DNA from: Pseudomonadota bacterium
GTDB taxonomy: Bacteria > Pseudomonadota > Alphaproteobacteria > Rhodospirillales > Rhodospirillaceae
Direction: 5' to 3'
DNA: 64,000 nt
Assembly (NCBI GenBank): GCA_020160875.1
Contig: JAIUPE010000003.1
Span: forward strand, 1-64,000
Under the pieces are notes generated by a model, which did not search any database, had not been told where the DNA came from, and worked only from the letters and a program-made list of their open reading frames with translations. The position numbers and the translations under genes were made by a program. Shown piece by piece: positions 7,945 through 16,900 of this stretch; position 1 is the stretch's first letter; the number at the start of each line of letters is the position of its first letter.

Positions 7945-8655
7945 ATGGACCAAGTCTCGATCAATACCGCTTCGGGCCGCGTTTGGAGCACGCTCAGCGT
8001 GAAAGCGCTGGCGTCGTACGTGCGCGCCCAGATCGGCGCATTTTTTCCGGATGGTTTTGCGATCCCGCTCGACACCATGGAAGGCGGCGCGGAACAGGCC
8101 TTGGCCGCCGTCGCGCGCGGATGGAAGCATATTGCGCTGGCCGGCTATACGCGGGACGGCGAAGGCGCGTTATCGCACCTTCATAGCGACCGCTACGCCG
8201 TCTATCTGTCGCTACTGGCGCATGCGCTGTCGAAGGCCGGTCACAAGGAGATCGCCACGCGCGTCTACCTTCTGAACAAGGCGCTGCACGCGTTCGACAT
8301 GTATCACGAGGTCGAGTTACCGGAGGTGTTCGTCTACGTGCACCCGGTGGGCAGTGTGGTGGGCCGGGCGCAGCTCGGCAATTTCCTGTGCATCTATCAA
8401 AACTGTTCCATCGGAGGCAGTCCGCGCGAGGGCAGCCTCGACTACCCTATCCTCGGCGACGGCGTGCTGATGTACGCAAAATCGACCATCATCGGGAACT
8501 CCAAGATCGGCAGCCGGGTCGTGCTGGGCGCCGGAGCCATGGTGGTCAACCGTGACGTACCGGACGGCGCGCTGGTCGCCGGCACCGCGGTAAAACCGGA
8601 CAACCCGAACGTTCCCTTCCTCCTCTCAAGAATTTTCCACGGATTCTCCAAATGA
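7945..8655 (+). CDS. Left-handed beta-helix acyltransferase, serine acetyltransferase-like
   Basis: The C-terminal half (about residues 115-225) shows hexapeptide repeats of a left-handed beta-helix, for example HPVGSVVGRAQLGNF and GNSKIGSRVVLGAGAMVV, close to serine acetyltransferases. The N-terminal half (about 110 residues) is helical and has no clear family. Inside a legionaminic-type operon the likely substrate is an amino-sugar intermediate, in the position of LegH (N-acetylation at C4 of the hexose). It may instead O-acetylate the product. The start at ATG 7945 sits just after the hisF-like stop. The end overlaps the next start by four bases (ATGA). Confidence 0.7.
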   Translation: MDQVSINTASGRVWSTLSVKALASYVRAQIGAFFPDGFAIPLDTMEGGAEQALAAVARGWKHIALAGYTRDGEGALSHLHSDRYAVYLSLLAHALSKAGHKEIATRVYLLNKALHAFDMYHEVELPEVFVYVHPVGSVVGRAQLGNFLCIYQNCSIGGSPREGSLDYPILGDGVLMYAKSTIIGNSKIGSRVVLGAGAMVVNRDVPDGALVAGTAVKPDNPNVPFLLSRIFHGFSK

Positions 8656-9758
8656 AAAATCTCTTCTGGTGCACACGCTGCTTCAACATGTCGACGCGTC
8701 CGCGCGTCGAGTTCAGCGCCGAAGGCGTCTGCAACGCCTGTCAATGGTCGGAAGAGAAAAAGACCTTCGACTGGGACTCGCGCAAAAAAGAGCTTCTCGC
8801 GTTGTTCGACAAGCATCGCCGCACCGACGGGCGTTACGACGTGCTCTGCCCCGTCTCCGGCGGCAAGGACGGCTCGTACGTCGCCTATCAGCTCAAGCAT
8901 GTGTACGGCATGACACCGCTGTGCATCACCGTGCGCCCACCCCTGGAGTTCGGCATCGGTAACGAGAACCTGACCGACTTCGTGAACTCAGGCTACGACC
9001 ATCTGCACATCACGCTGGATACCGATACGATGCAGAAGATCAACCGCATCGGGTTCATCGAACACGGCCGTCCGTTGTTCGGCTGGACGACGGGCATCCT
9101 GTCGGCCGTGATCCGCGCCGCCGCGTTGAATGAAATCGCGCCGATCTTCTACGGCGAAGACGGTGAAATGGAATACGGCGGCTCGACCGAAACCAAGTAC
9201 ACGCCGTATTTTTATGTCGACTACATCAAGAAGGTTTACCTGTCGGGCCAGTACGAAAAGACCTTCGGTCAGCTGGACCAGAAGAAGATCTATCAGTGGA
9301 CGTTCCCCGACGAGGACGAGCTGAAGCGCATCGGGGTGTTCAAGACTCACTGGTCATACTTCGAGGCCTGGGATTCCTACCGCAACTATCTGGTGGCGAA
9401 AGAACACTGCGGCCTGAAGGAGCACGAGGAAAGCAACTCGGGCACCTTCACCAATTTCGCGCAGAACGATTCCTCGCTGTACGCGCTGCATACCTATCTG
9501 ATGTACCTCAAGTTCGGATTCGGCCGCGCGACGCAGGATGCGAACATCGAAATCCGCCGCGGCGCCTTGACTCGCGAGCAGGCCAAGCCGCTGGTCCAGC
9601 TGTACGACAACCAGTATCCGGAACGTCACCTCGAGGAATATCTCGAGTACTACAAGATGACCCGCGAGGAATTCGACGCGGCGCTCGACCGCAGCGTGAA
9701 TCGCGAATTGTTCGAGAAGCGTGATGGCCGCTGGGAACCCCTGTTCGAGGTGCAATAG
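8652..9758 (+). CDS. wbpG: N-acetyl sugar amidotransferase (WbpG/PseA-like)
   Basis: A PP-loop ATP pyrophosphatase that converts a sugar acetamido group to an acetamidino group using ammonia from a HisH/HisF-type pair. Four Cys near the N-terminus (Cys7, Cys10, Cys27, Cys30) form a CxxC...CxxC zinc site, and the PP-loop SGGKDGS lies at residues 69-75. The 368-residue length fits WbpG. It is translationally coupled to the acyltransferase (ATGA overlap) and followed nine bases later by the hisH-like gene, completing the three-gene amidination set. Campylobacter and Legionella legionaminic acids can carry an acetamidino group. Confidence 0.88.
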   Translation: MKNLFWCTRCFNMSTRPRVEFSAEGVCNACQWSEEKKTFDWDSRKKELLALFDKHRRTDGRYDVLCPVSGGKDGSYVAYQLKHVYGMTPLCITVRPPLEFGIGNENLTDFVNSGYDHLHITLDTDTMQKINRIGFIEHGRPLFGWTTGILSAVIRAAALNEIAPIFYGEDGEMEYGGSTETKYTPYFYVDYIKKVYLSGQYEKTFGQLDQKKIYQWTFPDEDELKRIGVFKTHWSYFEAWDSYRNYLVAKEHCGLKEHEESNSGTFTNFAQNDSSLYALHTYLMYLKFGFGRATQDANIEIRRGALTREQAKPLVQLYDNQYPERHLEEYLEYYKMTREEFDAALDRSVNRELFEKRDGRWEPLFEVQ

Positions 9759-9767
9759 GCCCGTCCG

Positions 9768-10394
9768 ATGGTTTTTGTGATCGACTACGGCGGCGGCAAC
9801 ACCTTCAATTTCCATAAGGTGCTGACGCATCTCTCGGTGCCGTTCAAGGCATCGGCGGACCCGGCCGACCTGGCCGGCGCGCCTATCGCCCTGCTCATGG
9901 GTGTCGGTCACTTCGGCGGCGCGATGGAAGAACTGACACGGCGCGGATTCGACACGGCCATCAAGTCCTATGTTGCCGGCGGCGGGCGTCTGTTCGGCGT
10001 GTGCGTCGGCATGCAGTTGCTGTTCGAAGGCAGCGAGGAGGCGCCGAGCGTGAAAGGCCTGGGCCTCCTTCCGGGAACCTTACGCAAACTGACGCCACGG
10101 CCCGACGCGCCCGTGCCGCATGTCGGTTTCGACGAGGTACGCTTCGATAAACCGTCGCAGATGACCGAAGGCCTCGCCGACGGCACCGCCTTTTACTTCA
10201 CGCATAGCTTCGCGATGATCGATACGCCGCCGGACTGCTGGACGGCCAAGTGCGTTCACGGTGACGCCTCCTTCGTGGCCGCCGTCGACAACGGCCAAGT
10301 GGGCGGCGTGCAATTCCACCCGGAAAAGAGTCAGAGCAACGGCATCGCGATGCTGCGCAACGTGCTTGCCCCTTACATGAGTTCCGCGCCGTGA
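9768..10394 (+). CDS. HisH-like glutamine amidotransferase of the amidination module
   Basis: A class I glutamine amidotransferase of 208 residues. The triad is Cys79 (GVCVGMQ), His184 and Glu186 (VQFHPEKS). The usual LPGVGxF segment reads LMGVGHF, a small departure from histidine-pathway HisH. It should hydrolyse glutamine and pass ammonia through the HisF-like barrel to the WbpG-like enzyme. Surrounding histidine genes are absent, so this is not the housekeeping HisH. Its stop overlaps the GTG start of the following gene. Confidence 0.85.
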   Translation: MVFVIDYGGGNTFNFHKVLTHLSVPFKASADPADLAGAPIALLMGVGHFGGAMEELTRRGFDTAIKSYVAGGGRLFGVCVGMQLLFEGSEEAPSVKGLGLLPGTLRKLTPRPDAPVPHVGFDEVRFDKPSQMTEGLADGTAFYFTHSFAMIDTPPDCWTAKCVHGDASFVAAVDNGQVGGVQFHPEKSQSNGIAMLRNVLAPYMSSAP

Positions 10395-11311
10395 TCACCC
10401 TCGGATACTTCGCCGACGGACCTTGGTCGCATCGCGCGCTTGAATTGATCGCAGATGATCCGCGCTTCAAGGTTCTGTTCATCGTGCCGCGCTTCGACAC
10501 GCGCGATCCGGTATTGGCGGCGTGGGCCGCGAAGCTCGGCGTGCCGTTCTTGCCGATCGAGAAGGTGAATGCGCCGGAGGCGATCGCCGAGATCAAATCG
10601 TTCGGTGCGCAGTTGTTCGTTTCGATGTCGTTCAATCAGATCTTGAAACGACCGATCTTGGATGCTGCGCCAATGGGCTTCATCAACTGCCATGCCGGCG
10701 CACTACCGTTCTATCGTGGACGCAACATCCTCAACTGGGCGCTGATCAACGACGAGAAGGCCTTCGGCATCACAGTCCACTATATCGACGAAGGCATCGA
10801 CACCGGCGATATCCTGGTGCAGCGTCTGCTGCCGATCGACGACGAGGATACCTACGCAACGGTGCTGAAGCGCGCCATCACGAGCTGCGCCGACGTGCTG
10901 CATGAAGCGCTGGCCGGACTTGAGGCGGGAACCTTGCATGGGCGCGTGCAATCAGAAATCCATCCCGTGGGAAGTTATTTCGGACGTCGCCGGCCGGGCG
11001 ATGAGTGGATCGACTGGACGTGGTCGAGCCGACGCATCTTCAACTTCGTGCGCGCGATCACGCATCCAGGGCCTTGCGCCATGACGCGGCTCGACGGAAA
11101 GATCGTGAAAATCGTAAGCGCCGGCATGATTCCGGATGCGCCGTCGTACATCTGTACGCCAGGCGAGATCGTCGGCGTCCTGCCGCAGGGCGTGGCCGTA
11201 AAGACCGGCGACAGCACCATCTTCATCTCGGCTTGGGAAGGCGATGGGGAGGCGGCGCCGCGACTGAAGATCGGCCAGCGGTTTTCCGTGCGCGGGCCGG
11301 AGCCCGCATGA
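10391..11311 (+). CDS. Formyltransferase-family enzyme (sugar N-formyl/acyltransferase)
   Basis: The 306-residue product belongs to the methionyl-tRNA formyltransferase/sugar N-formyltransferase superfamily. The Asn-x-His pair is seen in FINCHAGALPFYRG (Asn99, His101), and the Asp motif in GIDTGDI (about 137-140). A C-terminal domain of about 90 residues follows, as in FMT. In this operon a 4-amino sugar is the likely acceptor, giving an N-formyl legionaminic derivative, but a formyl donor has not been shown. It starts at GTG 10391, sharing bases with the hisH-like stop, and is coupled to the next gene by ATGA. Confidence 0.75.
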   Translation: MITLGYFADGPWSHRALELIADDPRFKVLFIVPRFDTRDPVLAAWAAKLGVPFLPIEKVNAPEAIAEIKSFGAQLFVSMSFNQILKRPILDAAPMGFINCHAGALPFYRGRNILNWALINDEKAFGITVHYIDEGIDTGDILVQRLLPIDDEDTYATVLKRAITSCADVLHEALAGLEAGTLHGRVQSEIHPVGSYFGRRRPGDEWIDWTWSSRRIFNFVRAITHPGPCAMTRLDGKIVKIVSAGMIPDAPSYICTPGEIVGVLPQGVAVKTGDSTIFISAWEGDGEAAPRLKIGQRFSVRGPEPA

Positions 11312-12231
11312 AGGCCCTGGTCGTCGGATACGGCTCCATTGGCCAGCGCCATACGCGCCTGCTTGAAGAATTGCAGTGCGAGGCGGCGGTTGTCAGCACG
11401 CGCGAAGGCGTTTACCCACGGCGTTACGCCTCGTTGCAAGCGGGCCTCGAGCAGTGGCGGCCCGACTATGTCGTGGTCGCGAATGAGACGTCGGCGCACG
11501 CCGGCGCGATCGAAGCCCTGATCGATTTTGGCTTCAACGGCCGTCTACTCGTGGAAAAACCGCTGTTTGACGCCGCGCGGACGTTGCCGGCAGCGCGTTT
11601 TTCGCATGCGGCCGTGGCCTATAATTTCCGCTGCCATCCACTGATCCTGCGTCTCGCGCACGAGCTTGAAGGCGCGCGGATTTTTGACGCTCAGATGCAC
11701 GTCGGCCAGTGGCTGCCGGATTGGCGCCCGGGCCGCGATTACCGCGCTTCCTACTCCGCGCGCCGCGCCGCGGGCGGCGGCGTGTTGCGCGACCTATCGC
11801 ACGAACTTGACCTCGCGCTTCACTTCTTCGGACCGTGGAAAAGGCTCGCCGCCCACGGCGGGCACTTCAGCGCCCTCGAGATCGATAGCGAGGACACCTT
11901 TTCGCTCCTGCTCGAAACATCGCGGGCGCCCACGGTTCAGATCTCCCTCAACTATCTCGACCGTCCGGGACGCCGCTCGGCCGTCATCAACACCGACAAG
12001 GGCATGCTGCATCTCGACTTGGTGCGTGGCCTTTTGCTGAAGGACGGCCAAACACTGGCCGAGCAGCCCGTGGACCGGGACCACACTTACCGTGAGCAGC
12101 ATCGCTTGATGATCGACGGCGGGGCGGACAAGCTTTGCACACTCGCGCAAGGCGTGGCCGTCGTTGAGATGATCGAAGCGGCCGAACGCGCCAATGCGGA
12201 TTCGGCCTGGGTAAAAGGACCCGCGGCATGA
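11308..12231 (+). CDS. Gfo/Idh/MocA-family sugar oxidoreductase
   Basis: A 307-residue NAD(P)-dependent oxidoreductase. It opens with a Rossmann motif (VVGYGSIGQRH) and carries the EKP-type signature LLVEKPL at about residues 85-91, followed by the Gfo/Idh C-terminal fold. The His-containing stretch GGGVLRDLSHELD fits the catalytic region. Related genes occur in Campylobacter and Legionella legionaminic clusters, but their step is not well fixed. The start at ATG 11308 overlaps the preceding stop. It is coupled to the downstream cytidylyltransferase by ATGA. Confidence 0.78.
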   Translation: MKALVVGYGSIGQRHTRLLEELQCEAAVVSTREGVYPRRYASLQAGLEQWRPDYVVVANETSAHAGAIEALIDFGFNGRLLVEKPLFDAARTLPAARFSHAAVAYNFRCHPLILRLAHELEGARIFDAQMHVGQWLPDWRPGRDYRASYSARRAAGGGVLRDLSHELDLALHFFGPWKRLAAHGGHFSALEIDSEDTFSLLLETSRAPTVQISLNYLDRPGRRSAVINTDKGMLHLDLVRGLLLKDGQTLAEQPVDRDHTYREQHRLMIDGGADKLCTLAQGVAVVEMIEAAERANADSAWVKGPAA

Positions 12232-12926
12232 GCGTTCTTTGCACCATCAATGCCCGCGGCGGCTCGAAGGGTGTCGCGAATAAGAACATCCGTCCCATGC
12301 ACGGCCGGCCCTTGATTGCCTGGACAATCGAACAGGCACGCGCGAGCGGCGTGGTCGATTTCATTGCCGTCAGCAGCGATTCCAAGGACATTCTGCGGGC
12401 CGCCAAGGACGCCGGCGCCGATCTGTTGGTCACACGCCCCGACGAACTGGCCACGGATCAAGCCGCCAAGGTCCCCGCCATCCGCCATAGCGTAGAAACG
12501 GCCGAAGTGCATACGGGCAAGCGCTTTGACGTGCTGGTGGACCTCGACGCAACGTCGCCCTTGCGTATCCCGTCCGACATCAGCGCCTGCATCGAGCTCC
12601 TGCGCAGCAAGAATGCGCCGAATGTCATTACCGCCATGCCAGCCCGCCGATCGCCCTATTTCAATCTCGTCGAAGTGCATGACGACGGGCGCGTGACACT
12701 GGCCAAGCCGCTGGCGAAGCCCGTGGTGCGGCGCCAGGACGCGCCGAAGTGCTATGACATGAACGCGTCCATTTACGTGTGGCAGCATGACGCGTTGTTC
12801 GAGGATCCAGCCATTTTCAAGCCGGACACGGCGCTTTATATAATGCCGGAAGAACGGTCCATCGACATCGATTCCGAACTCGATTTCCGGATCGTGGAAA
12901 TGATCCTTGCTGAAAGACTCCCATGA
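12228..12926 (+). CDS. legF: CMP-nonulosonate synthetase (LegF/NeuA-like)
   Basis: An acylneuraminate cytidylyltransferase that activates the nonulosonic acid with CTP to give the CMP-sugar donor. The N-terminal nucleotide-binding motif INARGGSKGVANKNIR (about residues 7-22) and the DATSPLR motif (about 105) are typical, and 232 residues is a normal length. Its place between ptmE and ptmA resembles legionaminic gene order in Campylobacter (PtmB). The starting ATGA overlaps the oxidoreductase stop, and the end overlaps the next start the same way. Confidence 0.87.
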   Translation: MSVLCTINARGGSKGVANKNIRPMHGRPLIAWTIEQARASGVVDFIAVSSDSKDILRAAKDAGADLLVTRPDELATDQAAKVPAIRHSVETAEVHTGKRFDVLVDLDATSPLRIPSDISACIELLRSKNAPNVITAMPARRSPYFNLVEVHDDGRVTLAKPLAKPVVRRQDAPKCYDMNASIYVWQHDALFEDPAIFKPDTALYIMPEERSIDIDSELDFRIVEMILAERLP

Positions 12927-13759
12927 GCGAACGCCCCTCCTATCAGAAGCGCTTTGACCTCGCGGGCCGCAACGCGGTCATCACGGGCGCGGTCGGCATC
13001 TTGGGGCGGCGGTTCTGTAACGGGCTTGCCGAATTCGGCGCCAATGTCGCCGTGGTCGATCTGGACAAGACCGTGGCCGACGAGCTCGCCGCCGAACTTT
13101 CGAAAACCCATGGCACACGCTGTATCGGCATCGCCTGCGACATCACCGAACCTGAGTCCGTGCGCGAGATGACCGAAACGGTCGTGCGCGCGTTCGGCGA
13201 GATTCACATCCTTCACAACAACGCCGGCGGCAGTAAGCCTACCGCCGACCGCACCAAATATTTCCAGGCGTTCGAGCAATACGAACTGGATGAGTGGCGC
13301 CGCGTGATGGCCGTGAACATCGATGGTGTATTTCTTGTCGACCAGGCTATCGGCCGGCAGATGGTCGCCCAAGGCAAGGGCGGCAGCATCATCCATACCG
13401 CATCGATCTACGGCGTCGTCGCGCCCGACCAGCGGATCTACGAGGGCTCGGAATATATGGGCCGCGCGATGAGCAGCCCGGCCGTCTACTCGGCCGCGAA
13501 GGCCGCGGTCGTCGGCCTCACCAAATATCTGGCCACCTACTGGGCCGACAAAGGCATCCGCGTGAACTGCATCACGCCGGGCGGCGTCGAAAGCGGGCAG
13601 AATGAGACCTTCAAGAAAAAATACGGCGCACGCGTGCCTTTGGGCCGCATGGCCTACGGCGAAGAGATGGTCAATGCGGTGGTGTGGCTGGCCTCCGATG
13701 CTTCATCCTACGTCACGGGGCAAAACATCCTGATCGACGGGGGGTTGAGCGCTTGGTAA
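12923..13759 (+). CDS. ptmA: SDR-family oxidoreductase (PtmA-like)
   Basis: A short-chain dehydrogenase/reductase of 278 residues. The nucleotide-binding segment is VITGAVGILGRRF, the NNAG motif is LHNNAGG and the catalytic YxxxK is in VYSAAKAA. The C-terminus ends with the common QNILIDGGLSAW. It matches flagellin-modification SDRs called PtmA, which sit beside the CMP-sugar synthetase in legionaminic clusters. Its exact reaction is not settled. It is coupled to genes on both sides by overlapping stops and starts. Confidence 0.82.
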   Translation: MSERPSYQKRFDLAGRNAVITGAVGILGRRFCNGLAEFGANVAVVDLDKTVADELAAELSKTHGTRCIGIACDITEPESVREMTETVVRAFGEIHILHNNAGGSKPTADRTKYFQAFEQYELDEWRRVMAVNIDGVFLVDQAIGRQMVAQGKGGSIIHTASIYGVVAPDQRIYEGSEYMGRAMSSPAVYSAAKAAVVGLTKYLATYWADKGIRVNCITPGGVESGQNETFKKKYGARVPLGRMAYGEEMVNAVVWLASDASSYVTGQNILIDGGLSAW

Positions 13760-15072
13760 CCCGATTCCCGATCGTTTACCTGCCCATTGAATTCGGTTCA
13801 CGCGAGTTTGATAGCAAGGCGCTGCTGGCGACGGTTTTGGCTGCCCGCGGCTACAACGTGGTCATCGGCCAACAATGGCTGCTGTACAACAACATGCGCC
13901 AGCTTCCGGCCGGCACCGTGCTGTTCAAAAGCTTCAACAACATCCATCACCCGGCGATGGCGGCAGCAAAGAAGGCGGGCCACCGCGTCATCATCCTCGA
14001 GGAGGAGTTGCTGGCGCACATCGAGAAGGTCGCCATCGCCAACTATTGCACGAAACATATCTTCGACTTGCCGGACGTTATCCTTGCCAATGGCGCTTTC
14101 GAGAAAAATGTTCTCGACGAATTGAGCGGCGGCAAAATCCCGGTGGAGATCGCCGGCAATGGCCGCGTTGATATCCTGAAGCCGGCCTACCACGGCTTTT
14201 TCCAGCGCGATATCGACGCCGTGCGCGCGCGCTTCGGCGATTTCATCCTGATCAACACCAATTTCGGGATCATCAATACGCTGTGGGACAGCGTCGAACA
14301 GGTGACCGACATCCACGTCCGCGCCGGCTTCATCAAACTAGACGATCCCAAATCGGTGAAGGCTTGGGACGATCAGATCGAATTCGAGCGTGTCAACAAG
14401 GCCGCGATCCTGACCGCGATCAAGGAACTATGCCGCCGCCGCCCGCAGCAGCGGATCGTGCTTCGCCCACATCCCGGCGAGGCGATTGAGCGGTGGAACG
14501 GCGTCTTCGCCGAGCATCCCAACGTGTCGGTCGTCCGCGAAGGCGCGCATGTGCCTTGGACGCTGGGCTGCCGCATGTTGTTACACACCTCGTGCACCAC
14601 GGGCTTCGAGGCCCAGGCCGCCGGGAAAATGGCGATGAGTCTGGTCGCCAATCCAAACTGGATCAGCGACTCCTTCATTTCGAATCACCTCAACCCGCTC
14701 TTCACCGATCCCATCAAGATGGTAGACGCGGCCGAGGCGTACCTCGACCGCGGCGAGGTCATCCAGAAGGGCCGCCTCAGCCTGGAGGAGGCCGAACATT
14801 ACGTATGGAATATCGGCGGCAATGTGGGCGTGGAACGTATCGCGGACCTGCTCACGCGCGATCTACCGGCGCCGGGTGCGACGATCAAGATGCCGCCGCT
14901 GGCGGCCTATGAGCGATCGGAAAAACTGAAGAGCAAGTTCGATCTGAACATGCAAGGGTGCGTTGACGTCCTGCAACGCATCCTGGGCACGACGGCGAGC
15001 CGCGCAAACCTCAATCTCAATCAGATCGGCGAGAGCCTATTCTATCTGGCTCCCGCCGCTCCGCAGGCTTAA
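13753..15072 (+). CDS. Surface carbohydrate biosynthesis protein, GT-B-like
   Basis: A protein of about 439 residues with the look of capsule-polysaccharide-type glycosyltransferases. The most telling segment is RIVLRPHPGEAIERWNG in the middle, followed by SVVREGAHVPWTLG and LLHTSCTTGFEAQAAGK, a nucleotide-sugar-binding C-domain pattern. Similar genes accompany nonulosonic acid loci. The likely start is TTG 13753, after GGGGGG at 13739-13744 and overlapping the SDR stop. It is the last gene of the plus-strand sugar operon. It may transfer the CMP-sugar or an associated residue, but this is not demonstrated. Confidence 0.65.
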   Translation: MVTRFPIVYLPIEFGSREFDSKALLATVLAARGYNVVIGQQWLLYNNMRQLPAGTVLFKSFNNIHHPAMAAAKKAGHRVIILEEELLAHIEKVAIANYCTKHIFDLPDVILANGAFEKNVLDELSGGKIPVEIAGNGRVDILKPAYHGFFQRDIDAVRARFGDFILINTNFGIINTLWDSVEQVTDIHVRAGFIKLDDPKSVKAWDDQIEFERVNKAAILTAIKELCRRRPQQRIVLRPHPGEAIERWNGVFAEHPNVSVVREGAHVPWTLGCRMLLHTSCTTGFEAQAAGKMAMSLVANPNWISDSFISNHLNPLFTDPIKMVDAAEAYLDRGEVIQKGRLSLEEAEHYVWNIGGNVGVERIADLLTRDLPAPGATIKMPPLAAYERSEKLKSKFDLNMQGCVDVLQRILGTTASRANLNLNQIGESLFYLAPAAPQA

Positions 15073-15077
15073 AGCCT
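15065..15077. terminator. Short hairpin at the convergence of the two sugar operons
   Basis: AGGCT-taa-AGCCT lies across the three-base gap between the convergent operon ends, followed by an AT-rich stretch. The stem is only five pairs and there is no long U-run, so it is a weak bidirectional terminator candidate. Confidence 0.25.
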
Positions 15078-15813
15078 ATTTATTAACGTCGAAGATGACG
15101 ATGGTGCGGCCTTCCTGGCCGGGCTCGCTTTCATGGCGCACATAGACATTGCGCACATGCTTGCCGAAGACCGCGAGCAGTTGGTCGGCGCCAGGATAGT
15201 GTTTCGCGGTGCGCCCAAGCTGGGATTCCTTCGCACGGCCCGCTTCGTCGAGGACGGTCGCACCGATGGCGATAATGCCTTTGTCTCCCACCACACGCAG
15301 AAATTCGCGGCACGCCTGGTCGGGATCGTCGGAATAGGTCAGCACCCAGCCGGCGATCAGCACGTCGAAGGAGTTATCGGCGTACGGCATCTTGTGCATG
15401 TTGCCGACTTCGATCCACGGCGAATAGGAGAAGAGGTCGAGGCCTTTGATGTTCTCCGGCCGGAAGCCCTGGCCAACCATGCTGAAAAGTTCCATCTCCG
15501 TGCGCGGACCCACGCAGAGGGCCTTGAGGTTCTGGGCGCCGAAGAATACGCGATCGATGGCATAGAGCGGCCGGATGAGGCGGTTGGTGCGTGCCACTGA
15601 GCCAAAGCTCTCGAGGCCCTTCACATTGTGCTCGATCGCATCGACAAACAGCGAGTCATGATCGTCGGTGAATTTCAGCTGACCCTTCGCTTCCTTATAG
15701 CGACGCAGCGAGATGACATACCGCGCATAGTCGTTCAGGAAGAGTTCCTGCGGCTTCTGCTTGAAGTTCTCGATGATGGCGTTGAGGTCGTGGCCGGTGA
15801 TTTCGATTTTCAT
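15076..15813 (-). CDS. SAM-dependent methyltransferase
   Basis: The 245-residue product carries a class I methyltransferase fold in its C-terminal two thirds: LKALCVGPRTEMELF as the SAM loop, then IKGLDLFSYSP, MHKMPYADNSFDVLIAGWVL and GGxxAIG-like strands. The SAM-loop glycine pattern is unusual (VGPRTE). It is the last gene of the minus-strand sugar operon, so a sugar O- or N-methylation is plausible, but the acceptor is unknown. AGGAT five bases before ATG 15813 supports the start. Confidence 0.72.
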   Translation of the reverse strand: MKIEITGHDLNAIIENFKQKPQELFLNDYARYVISLRRYKEAKGQLKFTDDHDSLFVDAIEHNVKGLESFGSVARTNRLIRPLYAIDRVFFGAQNLKALCVGPRTEMELFSMVGQGFRPENIKGLDLFSYSPWIEVGNMHKMPYADNSFDVLIAGWVLTYSDDPDQACREFLRVVGDKGIIAIGATVLDEAGRAKESQLGRTAKHYPGADQLLAVFGKHVRNVYVRHESEPGQEGRTIVIFDVNK

Positions 15814-15844
15814 CTTTTATCCTATGGGAAAGCCGTATCAGGCA

Positions 15845-16888
15845 TCATGAAGTCGCGAATCGCACCGCATGGCGGGCGAGCGGAGTCGTCGCGCAGTCCG
15901 GCGGCAGCGTTGCCAGGCCGGCCTCCATCCAACGTTCCAGACGGGCCGGATAAGGAATGCCGGCATAAAGTACTTGGAATATGCAGCGGCGGCCCGTCTT
16001 GGGAATTTTGCCGCGATGGAAGCCGAACGTATTTTCAAGGAAGCATGTGCCGGGACCGCCCGTAATCTCCATCACCGCGGCGCCGAACACCTGATCTATC
16101 AGATGCGCGACCTCACGGCCATTGCCATTGAAAAACAAGGACATCTTCTCGGGAAGCGCGCCGATCGCATTTAAAGCATCGGTCACGCCTTCCGGCCGGT
16201 GTGATCCGCGCACAAAGATATGCGGACCGTCGCCGGCAGTCACGTCACTGAGATAAAGGAAGAGCTTGCACGAGCTGAAATCGTCGCGGTCGCGGTGGAA
16301 AATCTGGGCGCCATGAGGCTCTTCACGCTCAGGAAGCGACCACCACGCGTCCATCTGCACCATGGTCGCCGGCGCGCCGATATGACGGCTGGCGATAGCA
16401 AGGATGCGCGGGTCGGTCGCGATACGGAAGACGTGCGGCGCGCGCACGACATCCTTCACATCATGATGGAGAACGGTCTCCTGCCGCGTGAGGTTGGTGC
16501 AACCCTCCAAGTACTTCAGGATCTCCGCCGCCTCGGCGGGGCTGACGAGGTCGGCCAGCGGCACAATGCCATCCCGTGCGAAAGCGTCCGCGGCGGCAGA
16601 ATCGGGCTGCGGCACACCGGTACGTTCGCGTTCCGACGCGGCGAGAATCTGGCCGATCCGCTGGCGGATGCCCGGGTCCCCGATTTGTTTGTTGATGCCC
16701 CACAACAGGTTGCCTTGTTCGGCGGGATCTTGCGCGAGAACACAGTCCAAAAACCCGGTACCGGGAGCTGGATTGAACGGCTTGATAACCGATAGCAGCG
16801 CTTCGGTACGTCCAAGCTCGGTGTAAGTCTGATTCACGGCGCGTAGCGCCGCAGCGTAGACCGATTGAGCGTCTTGCATCTTGTTCAT
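15845..16888 (-). CDS. Phytanoyl-CoA dioxygenase (PhyH) family protein
   Basis: A 347-residue Fe(II)/2-oxoglutarate-type oxygenase. The metal site is suggested by HRDRDD (H-x-D) in the middle and the distal His in FGFHRGKIPKTGRR. The first 90 residues are helical and not part of the core fold. PhyH members hydroxylate diverse small molecules. In this operon a hydroxylated sugar or amide is the natural guess. It lies between legI-like and methyltransferase genes on the minus strand, and AGGA ten bases before ATG 16888 supports the start. Confidence 0.75.
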   Translation of the reverse strand: MNKMQDAQSVYAAALRAVNQTYTELGRTEALLSVIKPFNPAPGTGFLDCVLAQDPAEQGNLLWGINKQIGDPGIRQRIGQILAASERERTGVPQPDSAAADAFARDGIVPLADLVSPAEAAEILKYLEGCTNLTRQETVLHHDVKDVVRAPHVFRIATDPRILAIASRHIGAPATMVQMDAWWSLPEREEPHGAQIFHRDRDDFSSCKLFLYLSDVTAGDGPHIFVRGSHRPEGVTDALNAIGALPEKMSLFFNGNGREVAHLIDQVFGAAVMEITGGPGTCFLENTFGFHRGKIPKTGRRCIFQVLYAGIPYPARLERWMEAGLATLPPDCATTPLARHAVRFATS

Positions 16889-16900
16889 CGCGAGGCCGTC

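Noticed and set aside
7166..10394. Housekeeping histidine biosynthesis genes hisF and hisH
   Set aside because: No other his genes, a WbpG-like partner between them and an Asn in place of a HisF catalytic Asp point to sugar amidination.
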